DNA of 32,004 bases from Micractinium sp. NFX-FRZ (GCA_029339195.1 JAPTJF010000596.1:1-32004); one strand, 5' to 3'; counted from the stretch's first letter, positions 1 through 11,404 are shown. Made by a program: numbers and translations. The notes: generated by a model from the sequence alone, not told the origin.

Positions 1-3000
1 CTGCCGCTGGCGCCGCGCCATACAATGAGAGCAGCGCCGCTGACGTGGCGCTGGCAGCTGGCCAGCTGGCGGTGCTGAAAGGCGGCGTGCTGGCGGTGAG
101 GGGGAGGGGCTGCCGTGCTGCTATGTCGCAGTGATGCCTGCTGTGCAAATTGCTGCAGCCTGCCTCCGGCATCTAATCTCCATCCCTCTCCAGCCAGTAC
201 CGGCGTCATCAGTGCCTGGGGCAGGTCAGCCTGGCATCCCGCTTCTGCCAGCTCAGCACTCATCTGTCCTGCCTCCCTGCTTCCCTGCCTCTGCAGTGGG
301 CTCTGCCGGGGCGTCTCTCTATCGAGCCCCCTGCGGCTTGGCGGTCCCCTCCCTTTGCTCTTGGAGGCACCCACTGGTAAGGCTGCCCTGCCAACCGTTG
401 GGCTGTTTTGCCCTTCTGCCTTCTGCCTGTGCTGTTGGTGCATGTGCCCTGCTGCTGCACCCGTCATGCGTGCCCGCTGTGCGCCCCCAGCACCCAGCCG
501 GAGAGTGTGTTGTTGCTGCCCAAGTGCGTTTTGCCTGCTCTGCCTGCCTTGCTCCGTGCTGCCATGGCCCGCCTCCACTCCTGGCGTTTTCTATCCCTGC
601 AGGCGCCTGCTAGCGCTATCCAACGGCCTCTGCCTGCACCTTGCTGTCACCCCAGACCGGCCGCTGCCGCTGGCGGTGCAGCTGCGGGTGCAGGTGGCCG
701 GGGCTGCCACCACGCTGCCTGCCGCCATGCCCAAGATCAGCAGCTTCCCATTCTATTTCGAGAGAGCTGGCGTGCCGCCATTCAATCTCTGGTGGCTTCA
801 GCCCTCGCCCGACCCTGGCGCCGACGCTGCCGCTGGCGCTGCATTGAATAATCCGGGTACGCAGGGTTGGGCAGGTGCTTTGGCAGGCAGGCGCTGTGCA
901 ATTGAGCATGGGTGGGCTGGAGGTGCTGCGTTGAGTGCGTGCGCATGAAATGCTTCAGCCGGCAGACAGGCCACAGCACCCGCAGCATGTGCGGTGCACA
1001 CAGCACGCTGCCACTTGCGGTTTGACGGGCGCCGTGCACAGACCACCCTGCTCTGGCTGACCATACCTTTGTGTCCCCTTCCGGCCGCACGCGCTCGGTA
1101 GGGCCCGCCACACTCAGCTTTGCACCTGGCAAGCGCTCGCACCGTGCCCTGCCTGGCTGCTGGGTGACTTGGGGCGGCGGAACTGAGAATGAGGAGGACA
1201 AAGGGCAAGAGACGGCACCGTCAGAGATGCTGGTGGTGGTTCAGCTGAGGCAGGCAGTGCCACAGGCTGCACCGGAGGAAGGGATGCCAGCGGCGCCCAC
1301 CCTGCCCTTCCCAGCACCCACCGCCGGCAACGGCAGCGCTGCGCTTGCGGTGGAGAACCGTTACTGGCAGCTGCTGAGCTGGGAGGAGCAGCAGCGCTGG
1401 CGTGTGCCCCCTGGCGCGCCGGCGTTCGCCAGCTGGCAGCTGCAGCAGGGCAGCCTGCCTGCACTGGCGGCGGCGGTACTGGACGCGGCGGGCAGCCCTT
1501 CCACGCGCCTGGGTGGGGCACGCACAGCTCCGACCCGTGCACTCCTGGAGGCTGTGCGTGATGCGCCACAGATTCCGGCGCAGCTTGACGCACATGCCGT
1601 GCGCTCTGTGCGCATGGCACGCAGCAGCACGTCTGCAGCGGGCACCGAATTCCGCTCGCTGTGGGACCAGTTCTGGGACGTGGTCAGCATGCCCGTGGGC
1701 GACTTGCTTGAAAGCGCGCTGAGCTGGCTGGAGCGGTGTGCACGCTCCGAGCTGGCTCGCCAGGCGGCCGGTGCAGGTGAGGCCAGGCGCGGCAGCAGTG
1801 CTGAGCTGGCAGTGTGTGTGCCTGCACAGACGCAGCCTCAGCACCCGAGGCCTTGCAAGGCCTGATGCCAGCACAGCCGTGCCCACCTTCTCCCTTAACT
1901 TCCTGTGCTCACCTCCCTTCCTGTGCTGCTCACTCCCTGCCTTGCAGGCCTGCTGCTCTTCCTGCTGCACCAGCTGCTGGCAGGGCTGGGCCTCGCCAGG
2001 TCAGCGCTCCGGCGCGTCCGCCTGGCGCGCCGTGGCGCATCGGCTGACGCAGCAGCAGGCGGCACCAGCAGCGGGGCGGCCCCAGGCCTGCGGCGTGCCT
2101 CATTCTCTGGTGGCAGGCCGCAGGGCCCCGGTCTGAGCAGCACTACCACTGCTGCTGCACTGCAATTGGAGCCTGGGCTGCTGCAGTGGCTGCGGCAGCT
2201 GCCTCGGGCGATCCCACGAAGGGCGCACGCCATGGCAGCTGCTGCCAGCTGCTGGGACGTCTCTCACCTGACTCACTGGCTCGTCATTCTGTCGGTAAGC
2301 AGCACTACACACCAATTGCACCTCGGCTCATGGTGCTGGGGGCTGCTGTGCTGTGCTGTGTTGTGTGCCACTGCAAGCCTGCACCGCACATCAGGTGTCT
2401 CATGCCTGGTGGCCGGGCTGAGGGGCATCCCTACAGAGTTGCGCTGCTCGCTTCTTGTAAGGCAGCCCCGGATGCATGATCCATCCTTCCCTCTGCTCAT
2501 TTCCTGCCCTCAGCGCTTGCCTGCCTGCCTGTGGCTTCCTCCTCGGCCCCCAAGCTGCAGGCTGCCTACCGCATGCCGCTCCTCCATGCCTACGTGTTCT
2601 TCAGAGTCCTCGACTTTGCAAGGACCCGTGATGTGGGACTTGCCAATGCCCGTATCGGTGAGTCCGGGCTGAGCTGCCTGCCCGATGCCTGCTTGGTAGT
2701 GATGTCAAACAGACAGACGGGCAGTCGATGAATCGGTGCCTGCACACAGGCAGTGTGCTGCAGCACCAGGCTGTGCTGATGGCAGGGGTGGGGCGCTGTT
2801 CTTGTTGAAGTCTGTATAATGCGTGTGGTGTGGTGTGGCATGCGGCATGACGGGTCCTGCATTGCGTGTGGAAGCCTCAGGCACGCTCCTCCGTGTGCTG
2901 CAACACACGCGTGATTAACGCACCTCCCTGTGTTGAGCATACGGTCTGTGCGCTTTTACGTGGTGAGCACACCTCCTTGTGTGTTGGACACACACGTTGT

Positions 3001-6000
3001 GTACGTGCTGTGCGCCCTGCTGCAGCCGCGCTGGGCTTGCTGACGGAAACGGACGCGTCCCTCTCAAGAGGGGTGGCCTTTTTGGCACGCTACATCCCAT
3101 TGGGTGAGGGCCACACGCTGCCTGCATGCAAGTGCGCAGCCTGCAGGGAGCTGCTGCTCTGCAGCTGGGAGACAGGCACGGCAGCTGGGAGACAGGCACG
3201 GTCAGTCAGTCACTGCCGCTTGAGAGTCCATGGCTCCAGCATGACTCGTGGGAAGCGATCCATCAATTAATGGACGGGCAGGGAGAGTCTGTCTTTGTGT
3301 GCTTTTTAAACATACAGATATCGAAACAGACACGCTCACGGCACGCGGTGGGCACCCTCGGGATGCCGTGCTCAACTGTGCCCCTGCCTCTCCTCCCAGG
3401 CTCACCCGCCCCCCCCGATCTTCTCACCCCGGCTGCACGTGCCATGCTGCCTGCCGCTGCAGTTTACAACGTCGCGCGGCACTACCCCAGAGCCCACGCC
3501 TGGCTCGCCTGGCTGCTGTCCCCCCGCCCCCGCGTCTTCGTCTGGGAGATATTTGCCTCCCTGCACACAGGTGCGCCCACCTCGCGCCGCCTCTGCTGCC
3601 ACCCTGCCGCCTCTGCTGCCACCCTGCCGCCTCTGCTGCCACCCTGAGCGGACGTCCCTCTCAAGGCGACGGCGTGGGTGTTCTGAACAGACGTCCTCCC
3701 AAGGGGCCTGGTGGTGCCTGCCGCACTCCAGAGCGGCACGCCATCTGTGTGCCGGCTTGACTTGCCGCTTCATCTGGGGCGGCCTGTGTGCCTCTTTGGG
3801 CCCGCAGCCCCAGCCGCGTGCATGCCGCCATGCCCGCCGCTTCCCGGCCTCCCTCCTTTCGCTCCCTCGCCATGCCTGCTGGACCACTTGGCCTCTGAAT
3901 CACGCCCTCCTCCCACCCGCCCGTACACCTGCCTGCCTGCCTGCCTGCCCTGCCTGCAGTGTCGCTTGCCCGTGATGCCGAGTACCCCATGCCGCGCGAC
4001 GCCTCGAAAGATTCAACTGCATGGGGGGCGTTGCTGGCAGACGTTAGGCAGCGAGGGGTGAGGCCCGGGGGCTGAGCTCAAGGCAGCGCTGTCACCTGTG
4101 CCTGTGCCAGCTCTGCCTTTATGTAAAGACGCATGAGTAGGCTTTGAAAGATGTGCTGGTGGCGCATCCTTGCATCTGGGGTGTGCATCTGCATGTCTTA
4201 CAGGGGTGCCGAGTGTGCTGCTGCCCTGCAGCGGCCCCGCTCTGGCGGTGCTGCTGCCATCTGCTGCCTGGCACTGCTGCCCTGTAGCGGCCCCGCTCTG
4301 GCGGCGCTGCTGCTCAGCTGCTGCCTGCCAGGAGCCAGAACCCCGCCTGCTCTGTGCCGCTCCTGCCATTGTCACCCTGCTGCTTCCCTGCTGCTCCTCC
4401 GCGGGTGCAGGGGGACCGGCCCTCTCACCCACTGCGGCTGTGGTGGATGTTCCAGGTCACCAGCATGTTGCTCATCGGCGAGCCAGTCTTCTGGCTGACG
4501 GGCTGCCTGCTGTCCCCAGCCTGCCCCGCCGCCCACGGCTGCGGCGGCCTGCTGTGCCTGCTGCGTGCAAAGCCAGGCGCAGCCCTTGCCCTGCTGGCAG
4601 TGCTGGTGGCCTGGGGCGGCTTGGTGAGGCAGGCGCACTGGGTGATGTCAAACCTATGTGCCGACAGGCTGAGCGAGGAGCAGCAGAGGTGTTGGCAAGT
4701 GCAGGTGGGAGCGGGGGCATGCAGAGGTGTGACGTGAGGCTCAGCTGACTTTGGCAGACGTTGCTTGGGCTCGGCTTTTGCGGGCGGTGCGCATGGGTGG
4801 TGGTGCGCTGTGCCGCGCAGGCCGCCCAGACGGGCAGCTGGGCCGCTTGGGCAGCGGCTCAGATGCCGAGTTCCCTCGTTGCAACCCCCCTCTTTGCACC
4901 AATTCCCACCCACTGTCTGCCTTCCTGCCCACTGCCTGCCTCCAGGTCGAAAAGTATTCTGGCGGCTTCTGGCCACTGCACCCTGTTGTCCCATTCCTGG
5001 CTCACCTGTCTGCTGATGCGCCACAAGAACGGCAAGCGACGGCAGGCAGCAGCACGCCAGCTGGCGGGGCACCAGGCAGCAGTCAGCCAGCTGTCGGGGC
5101 AGGGGCCGCCGGTGCCGGCAGCAGCAGCGGCAGCAGGGCGGCGGGTGCGGCACCTCACCAGGCAGGCAGCACACCTGATGGGCCGTGGCGTGCCGAGTGT
5201 CGGGCGGCCTACCGCGCGCACTTCCTGCCGATACGTGCTATTGGGTTGGTGGCGGGACAGTGCCGGCCCACCTGGGGCTGGCTCAAGCTGTCGCTAGGCA
5301 TGTGGGCCAGCCTGTGGCACAAACAGGTGCGTGGGGCGGCGCGACGCTCGGTTGTTGTGCCTGTGCATGCCTGCATGCTGTGGCCCCCTGTGGCAGCTTC
5401 CATGCCTGCGAGCTGTGGCCCCTGTGCCGCACCTCTCTGGCTCCCTCCGCTTCAGTGTGCCACGGTTGTGTGCTGCCTGCCTGTATCTCCTGTCCTGCTG
5501 GCATGCATGCTCGAATGCCGCCCCCATGCCTGCACACTGTGGCTCCTGTTGATCTCCCGTGGAGTGAGGCTCATTTGTGGCTTGCATGTGCCTCTCATGT
5601 GCCTCTTCTGTCACTTGTATGTGGCTCTCATGTCGCTCTTGCGTAGCGCCTCTGTGGCTGTGTTGTGGCTCTCAGATGCCTTCGTTCTGTGGCTCCCGTG
5701 TGCTTCCTGTGTACCTCCCTTGCCTGCACACTGTGACTGCTGTGACGGTGTCTGCTCTGCGCATGCATCCTCCCTCTGGCGGTGCCAACCGGCGCCAGGG
5801 CAGAACCCCACAGCACTCGCACCTGGCTGACGGCGGCGGGGCTGTCCCGCCCTTCTGTCCGGTGCCTGCTCCTCTCCCCTTCCCGTCCGCCAGTGACTGC
5901 CCACCTCCCACTCCGCGCTCACCCTCTTCCTGTTGCCCTGGTCGGGCCCGTGCCCCTTTGTCTCCCTCACCCTGCAGATTGGCCGCGGGCTGACTTACAT

Positions 6001-8034
6001 CCTGTGCGCTCTAATCGCTGCTGGTATCGCCTTCTGTGATACTATCTCCTCCGCCTGTGAAGACGCACGCCAGGCGCTCCTGGCTGTTCCAACCATCCTC
6101 TCTTGGGGAGCCTGGGCCGCGGCGGCCCCCGTGCGCATGCCCCTGGCCGCGTTCCGGAAAGACTGGTGCGTGTGCCTGCCCGCCTCCTTGCCGCTCCGGC
6201 TGCGCTCCGGCTGCGGCGCGGCCAAGCACCTGTGATTATGTCCATGCACATGCACTGCCAGGCGCTTGTTGCTCGGTGCACCTTCTCTGCCCTTCCCCCC
6301 TTGCCTTGCGCCCATGCTCTGCTCTGCGCACGTATCCCACATGTCTGTGCACCTGACCCTCATGCATGCCCCTGGGCTGCGGGCCCTCTGACCTCGCGCC
6401 CCACTCCGCCCAGTACCCTCGCTGTGCTGACCGCCAATCATCATGTCTCACCCCTTCAATGCTGCGCAGGCTTGGCATGGTGCCGGAGCGCCGGCAGCCG
6501 GGGCAGCCAGTGGTGGCGGTTGTGCTCCTGCAACTGGCAGAGTGGATTGAGCGGGCCCCTGGGGCAGCATCCAGGCTGCTGTGGGCAGCCTTGGAGACAG
6601 CCGTGCGCGCCTCAGGCTACCAAGCGAGGCAGCAGCAGCAGCAGCAGCAGCATAGCACGATTGCCAGCCAGCCGCGGCGCCAGCGCCAACAGGGCAGGGG
6701 TGCACGCGGGGCAAGCGGAGCTGCGGCAGGACCGGCCCGGCCCGGCAGCGCAGGCAGGCAGCCGGGTGACGGCAAGGCAGCGTGCAAGCATGAGCCAAGC
6801 TGCACAACAGATGCCTCTGGCGGCCGCTGGTGGGGCCTGCTGCGGCGCCAGGTGTCAACAGAGCAGGCGGCAGGACAGCAGGCGGCACCAGCACCAGCAA
6901 AGTCGGGACAGCTTCCACCCAGGGCCCCTCCGGTGCAGCAAGACCAGCCGCCAGGGCGCACAGGCAGCGGGCCCTCTGACCAGTCAACGGGCGCCTCAGT
7001 GCAGCCTCAACAGCAGCGGGGCGCTGAGGCACAGGTGGCGGCTACAACGGCTGGTGCAGCTGCAGCCAGCAAGAAGCAGCAAAGGAGCAAAAACAGGCGG
7101 CCTGCGGCATCTGGGGAGCTTCCGGGGGTAGCTCTGCCAGAAGGCCAGCAGGCACAGCGTGCCGGGGGCGGCAACAGGACTGGTTCTGCGGCTAGCGGGC
7201 TGCAGCGGCGGCAGAAGCAGCAGGAGGGGCAGCGGGAGACACTCGCTGATGATGAATGGCAGACTGCGGGCGCCCACCGCTGTCCTGCCCAGCCTCCCCT
7301 TCCCAGCGGGGCCCAGGAGCCGCCGCCGGCCGCCCCGCAAGTCCAGTACTGGCAGCCCATGGGCGCTCTGCGTGCCCCGTCACAGCCTGCGGAGGTACAG
7401 CCTGTGGCCGCTCAGCCTGCAGCTCCGCTGCACCGTACGGCCGTGGCACCCCCACCGCCCGCAGCGGCCAGCACGCAGCCGGCGGGCGGCCCAGAAGCAG
7501 CCCTGAGGCTGCCTGTCCCGCTGCCGCTCGCTGGCGGCGCTGCCGTGCAGCCGAGGGCGGCGGCACCCCCGCTGCCCCTCCTGCCTGCCGCTGCTGCCAG
7601 GCCTGAGCCCCCTGCCTGGGACGCCGAGGCTGCAGCGGCAGCCGCGCAGTTTGCCCAGGCCAGCGGGCCGGAGGAGCATGACAGCGATGATGACACGCTG
7701 TGCATCGTGTGCCTGGATGCGCCACGTCAGACCACACTGGCGCCCTGCGGCCACAGGTGGGGTGGAAGGGTTGGCTGGATTCAATGTGATTTTGTTGGAC
7801 AGTGGCACTCAGGGCCTTGCTGGGCAACAATCAGCGGCCCGCGCATGTGTTGCACCCCCTGCTGCCCCCGTGCTGCCCGCCGTGTGGCATTCGACCCCCG
7901 GTGCCTCCTGCTGCCCGTGCTGCTGCAGGGTGCTGTGCCTGGCCTGCCTGCAGCGCCTGCGCCGCGGCAGCCGGCCCTGCCCCATCTGCGACGCCCCAAT
8001 CGAGTCGTACATCCTGCGGGAGTTCCTGATCTGA
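1..8034 (+). CDS. Polytopic membrane protein with C-terminal RING finger (5' partial), probable E3 ubiquitin ligase
   Basis: Thirteen exons join with consistent phase: <1-95, 297-376, 603-856, 1102 (or 1225)-1776, 1948-2294, 2561-2657, 3463-3570, 3960-4057, 4411-4623, 4946-5326, 5978-6165, 6470-7756, 7929-8034. The visible product is about 1,308 residues (1,267 with the 1225 acceptor); the true start lies upstream. Exons 2-3 read SPPFALGGTHWRLLALSNG followed by alternating hydrophobic strands, which recalls a MATH/TRAF-like fold (tentative). From about residue 369 come several hydrophobic stretches (GLLLFLLHQLLAGLGLA, HAYVFFRVLDFA, WWMFQVTSMLLIGEPVFWL, LTYILCALIAAGIAF), so a multi-pass membrane protein is likely. 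A long Gln/Ala/Pro-rich linker with seven CAG codons in a row follows. The last ~60 residues form a C3HC4 RING (CIVC, CGH, CLAC, CPIC), split by an intron after CGHR. RING proteins of this form recruit E2 enzymes for ubiquitin transfer; the substrate is unknown. The membrane-plus-RING layout suggests an organelle- or ER-associated ligase. Confidence 0.82.
3161..3200. repeat. 20-bp tandem duplication in an intron
   Basis: Two perfect copies of gcagctgggagacaggcacg lie back to back (3161-3180, 3181-3200) in the intron between exons 6 and 7 of the RING membrane gene. It is a minisatellite-like duplication with no evident function. Confidence 0.9.
3586..3645. repeat. 20-bp minisatellite, three copies
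   Basis: Three perfect head-to-tail copies of gccgcctctgctgccaccct (3586-3605, 3606-3625, 3626-3645) lie 16 bp after the donor of exon 7 of the RING membrane gene. Because 20 is not a multiple of three, copy-number change would shift the frame if the intron were read through. Confidence 0.92.
3928..3950. repeat. (CTGC)n tetranucleotide repeat in a polypyrimidine tract
   Basis: About five CTGC units directly precede the acceptor of exon 8 of the RING membrane gene (exon starts at 3960). The same repeat recurs near several splice sites in this window. Confidence 0.85.
4218..4313. repeat. ~40-bp imperfect direct repeat in an intron
   Basis: A block centred on cggccccgctctggcgg occurs twice with a period of about 56 bp, differing at few positions. 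In my model it lies in the intron before exon 9 of the RING membrane gene. Reading it in the phase set by exon 8 reaches a TAG at about 4285, which is why I treat it as non-coding. Confidence 0.75.
6630..6650 (+). repeat. (CAG)7 codon repeat, polyglutamine
   Basis: Seven consecutive CAG codons encode a short polyGln tract at the start of the low-complexity linker in exon 12 of the RING membrane gene. Confidence 0.95.
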
Positions 8035-8514
8035 AGCGACGAGCCGGCACCTGCCTGCACCTCGCTGCCTCCTCGTGCGATGAGGCATCCTGCTGATTGC
8101 TTGGACGTGTCCCGCCGGCCAGCGGCGCCGTGGCCCGACTTGTGCTCTGTGTTTTGAGCTTGCTTGTATCCATCGTCTGCGTTTGTCTCGATTTCATCTG
8201 CTGTGGGGCGTTCATCTTAATGGAGGTTTGAACCGCATTTGCAACAGAATGCAAACATTGGGACAACACAGCTCCGTGCCGCCATGCCGTGCTGCTGGGC
8301 CTGCTGAGCTGCTGCACCACACCTGCCCCCGGCGCCAGGAGCTGTCAATCACAGAGCACTTGCTGCACTTTCCACCAGCGCCAGCAGAGCGAGAGCAGGA
8401 CCTTGCTTGCCTCGGCCCTGCGCGCTTCCTCTCGCGCTCGCGGCCTGCTCCGGTCCCAAGTCGTGCTTGCTGTTCCTCGGGCGTTAAAGCAGGAGCGAGA
8501 GGCAAATTCAAGCC
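8035..8514. other. Intergenic: 3' UTR of the RING membrane gene and 5' region of the ankyrin-RING gene
   Basis: 480 bp with no convincing coding frame. No exact TGTAA poly(A) signal is visible for the upstream gene, and no TATA box stands out for the downstream one. The AT-richer part at about 8150-8260 may be the transcript end. Confidence 0.6.
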
Positions 8515-10268
8515 ATGGGGTGGGAGGAGATGGGCAGCGCCGTCCTTGGCGCCACCCTCGTCGGCTTCCTCCTGCCTCGCGGGCTGGGGTTCCTACTTGG
8601 CGCAGTGGCAGGAGCAGCGGGATTCGCCTGGTTTGGCGCCGACTGCTGCGACAGGGGCCTGACCCGCCTGCACCGCGCCGCCATACGTGGCGACGTTCGG
8701 GCAGCCACCTACCTTTTAGAGCAGGACAGCGGCTCGGTCAACGCCAAGTCTGCCAACGGCCTCACGGCTCTGCACTACGCTGCCTGGCTGGGCCGCGCAG
8801 AGGTGGGAGCGCACAGCAGGTGGCGTCCGGTTGGCTTAGGTTGGCAAGGGAGGCCAGCAGGCACCCGCCACCTGGGTGCTGCCCACCAACCTTACCTGCT
8901 CTGCCGACCTGCTCACGTGTCCCCCTATCGTGCTGTCCTGCAGCTGTGTGCCTTGCTGCTGGCGCATGGAGCCGACGCTTCCCTTGCAGACGGCCAGGGG
9001 TTGACCGCCGCACACTACGCCGCCCAAGAGGGCCACTCCCCCGACGTCCTCACCCTCCTGCTGGAGGCTGGGGCTCCGCTGGAGAGCCGCTGCAGCCGGG
9101 GGCGCACGCCGCTGCACCTGGCTGCCCTGCTGGGCCGCGCGCGCACTGTGGCGCACCTGTGCAGCGCAGGAGCCAATGTGGTTGCTGGGGACGCAGAGGT
9201 GCAAACGCCGCTGCACCTGGCTGTGAGGGTGGACCCATCTGACCTGCCAAACTACCTTGGTGGACTCGTGCTGATGCGGGAGCACTGCGAGATGGGGGAG
9301 GCACGAGACATGCCGGGCACCGTGCGGGCCCTGGTGGCAGCGGGGGCGTGGCTGCATGCAGTCAACGCCCGCAACGAGACGCCCCGCTGCGTGGCCGCTA
9401 CCGAGGATGCCGAGCGGGTGCTTGCGGGGGTGCGAGCCAACCCGCCGCCGCGCACCGCCCCTGCGCCAGCCCCGAGCCAGCGCGTTGCCAAGCCGAGCCA
9501 GTCGGGTGGGTGCACTCTCAACTTCTTCCTGCCTGCCCGCCTGCCTGCCGCCTGCCTGCCTGCCTGCCTGCCTGCCTGCCCGCCTGCGTGCCTGGCCGCC
9601 CCCCTGCGTGCCTGCCTGCCCGCCTGCGTGCCTGCCCGCCCCCTGCCTGCCCTCCCATGGATGCATGCAGCTCCTTTCAACCCTGCCCAAGTGTGCTCAC
9701 ATTGCAACAGGCGTGCAAGGCAGCTCTCATGCCCTGCTGTCCTTATTTCTCTGCTGCAGTGAGCCGGCGCCAGACAGCCGCGCGCACAGCGGGCCCAGCG
9801 GCGCTGCCGGGGCGTGCCGGCGGGGCAATGGCGGAGGAGCCTCTGTGCGTGATCTGCCTGGAGGTGCCGCGAGCAATGGTGCACGTGCCTTGCGGCCACC
9901 GCGCCTACTGCCTGGGTTGCCACGCCACGCTGGCGGCAAGCAGCCCGGCCTCCCTGCAGCGCTGCTGCATCTGCCGCCAGGCGGTGAGAGGGGGAGGAGG
10001 CTGACCCGCGTGGGCACGTTTGCATACGTGCAAGTACAGCTGTACAGCTGGCTGGCTGCGTGGGCCGTTGATGTTGGTTCTGGGAAGGGAGGGCAGGGGC
10101 GGGAGCCGCGTGGCCTGCTGCCCCCGCCCTTGCAACGCTGCCTTGCTGAGCCCAGAAACCTAAGAGCAAAAACAACAATGCAAACAAAGACCATAATTTC
10201 CGACCAATGTCACCCCTGCTGGCCACTCCCCGCAGGCGAGCCAGCTCATCCGGCTGTACGATGCCTGA
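8515..10268 (+). CDS. Membrane-anchored ankyrin-repeat RING-finger protein, probable E3 ubiquitin ligase
   Basis: Four exons: 8515-8802, 8944-9505, 9760-9983, 10236-10268; phases agree and give 368 residues. The ATG has a good context (aagccATGG). Residues ~8-45 are hydrophobic and Gly/Ala-rich (LGATLVGFLLPRGLGFLLGA), a likely membrane anchor. Ankyrin repeats follow at ~50-240, shown by LTRLHRAAIRGD, LTALHYAAWLGRAE, LTAAHYAAQEGH and RTPLHLAALLGRAR. A Pro/Ala linker leads to a C3HC4 RING at about residues 307-355 (LCVICLE, PCGHRAYCLGCH, CCICRQA), and the protein ends QLIRLYDA. The order ankyrin then RING is that of plant XBAT-type and animal ankyrin-RING ubiquitin ligases: ankyrin repeats usually bind substrate and the RING binds E2. 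The first intron (141 bp) is in frame and free of stops, so retention is possible. The substrate is unknown. Confidence 0.92.
9540..9655. repeat. (CCTG)n-rich degenerate repeat in an intron
   Basis: Long runs of cctg/cctgc units, interrupted by variants such as cctgcgtg, fill the second intron of the ankyrin-RING gene. It is a simple repeat and also acts as a pyrimidine-rich stretch. Confidence 0.85.
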
Positions 10269-10442
10269 AGGAGGAGCGTTCCGGGCAGCCCTGCGAAACA
10301 GCAGAGCACGGACGCCCGAGGACAGGGCAAGCTGCGGCGGTCACTGGGCACGGGGGGGGGGCACCCGACCCCAACCAGCAGGCCGCACTTTAAGCCCCAA
10401 TGATTACACGACACAAGTAGAAACCTGACCCACCAAAGCAGT

Positions 10443-10447
10443 TGTAA
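10443..10447 (+). terminator. Poly(A) signal TGTAA of the ankyrin-RING gene
   Basis: TGTAA, the typical green-algal polyadenylation signal, lies 175 bp after the stop codon. A second TGTAA at 10668-10672 on the same strand could serve as a distal site. Confidence 0.55.
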
Positions 10448-10704
10448 AGGGTGTGAAGGTGCAGGCAGCCGCCGACACCAGCACCCGGCCCCGGGAGTGC
10501 AGGGCCGCACCGGCAGAGCTGCTGGGGGGCTGAGGTGGTGATAGGAAGCTCAGCAGGCACCCCATGCTCTGCAGCACTTCACACGACCCAGGTGCCGCAA
10601 CCAGCCGGGGCCTGTGGCTGGACAGCCCGTGCCTACCTGTCCTTGATCAACGGGTTCAACATTGTTTTGTAACCCTTGCTTTCCAACTTCGTTGGACTGA
10701 GAGG

Positions 10705-10709
10705 TTACA
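10705..10709 (-). terminator. Candidate poly(A) signal TGTAA for the first carbonic anhydrase gene
   Basis: TTACA on the plus strand is TGTAA on the minus strand, about 700 nt after the carbonic anhydrase stop at 11405. It is the nearest exact match I saw downstream. Long 3' UTRs are common in green algae, but the pairing is inference. Confidence 0.35.
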
Positions 10710-11404
10710 GTCCTGCCAGTAAATACGCATGCCAGTCTGGCACTCGGTGTGCCTGGTTGGGCGATGACCGGGGGGACGGGGAGTCTGATTGGTCAAAATG
10801 CTCGGAGGTTTGAAATGCACGGATAGGCAGGGGAAGGGTAGGCAGATGGGCGCCGAACCTCGGCGGGGGTGAATGAACAGCCGCAGCGGGCAATAGACGG
10901 GCTGATGGGGGTGCCACAGGAGATGGCAGCAGGGGAGAAGGGGGTGTATGAAAGGGGAGTGTCGGGGGGTGCAGTTGGTGCAAATCAAAGGGGATTGGTG
11001 GAAGGGAGTCAGTGGGAGAGTAGAGGGCGCAGCTCGACGTGCATGAGAAAGGTTGTTGTGGCAACTCCCACGGGAGGGCACTCATGTTACGAAGCTCGGA
11101 GGCAACAAGGGCATCTCACAGGCTTTCATGAAATGGAGGCTCTGAACCAGGGGCCACATCCCGCCGTAAATTGGGGAAATGGCTGCCGTTTGGCAGCGTC
11201 TGGCGCAACACCAGTTCGGCACATTGTTGTTGGCTTCTCTCTTCAGCTCGAATTCTTCAACATGGAGTGCTTCAGCTGGACTTGAGGCGACGGGCGTGAA
11301 AACTCCGACGGCGGCCAAGAGCAGCGGGTGGCGGTAGCCCCTGCAGCGGCCGGCACCACTGCTGCGCTGCCACCGTGCGGCTAGGATCAATGGGGGCCGG
11401 CCGC

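Larger units (their letters stand above)
10269..11404. other. Convergent 3' region between the ankyrin-RING and first carbonic anhydrase genes
   Basis: About 1.1 kb without a convincing coding frame, where two transcription units converge. It holds plus-strand TGTAA at 10443 and 10668 and a minus-strand TGTAA at 10705-10709. If the latter is used, the carbonic anhydrase 3' UTR is about 700 nt, and the two transcripts nearly meet or overlap. The minus-strand frames here are Pro/Ser/His-rich and look like UTR sequence. Confidence 0.6.

Noticed and set aside
115..948. 277-codon open frame starting in the first intron
   Set aside because: Only 603-856 of it is exon. The rest is intron by the splice phases that link 1-95, 297-376 and 603-856.
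4204..4410. Possible extra exon of the RING membrane gene after tcttacag
   Set aside because: The phase set by exon 8 hits a TAG at about 4285, no donor before it is convincing, and exon 8 joins exon 9 (4411) in phase directly.
10656..11081. Minus-strand open frame rich in Pro, His and Ser after carbonic anhydrase copy 1
   Set aside because: It sits where the 3' UTR is expected, has no motif, and two frames overlap with equal merit.
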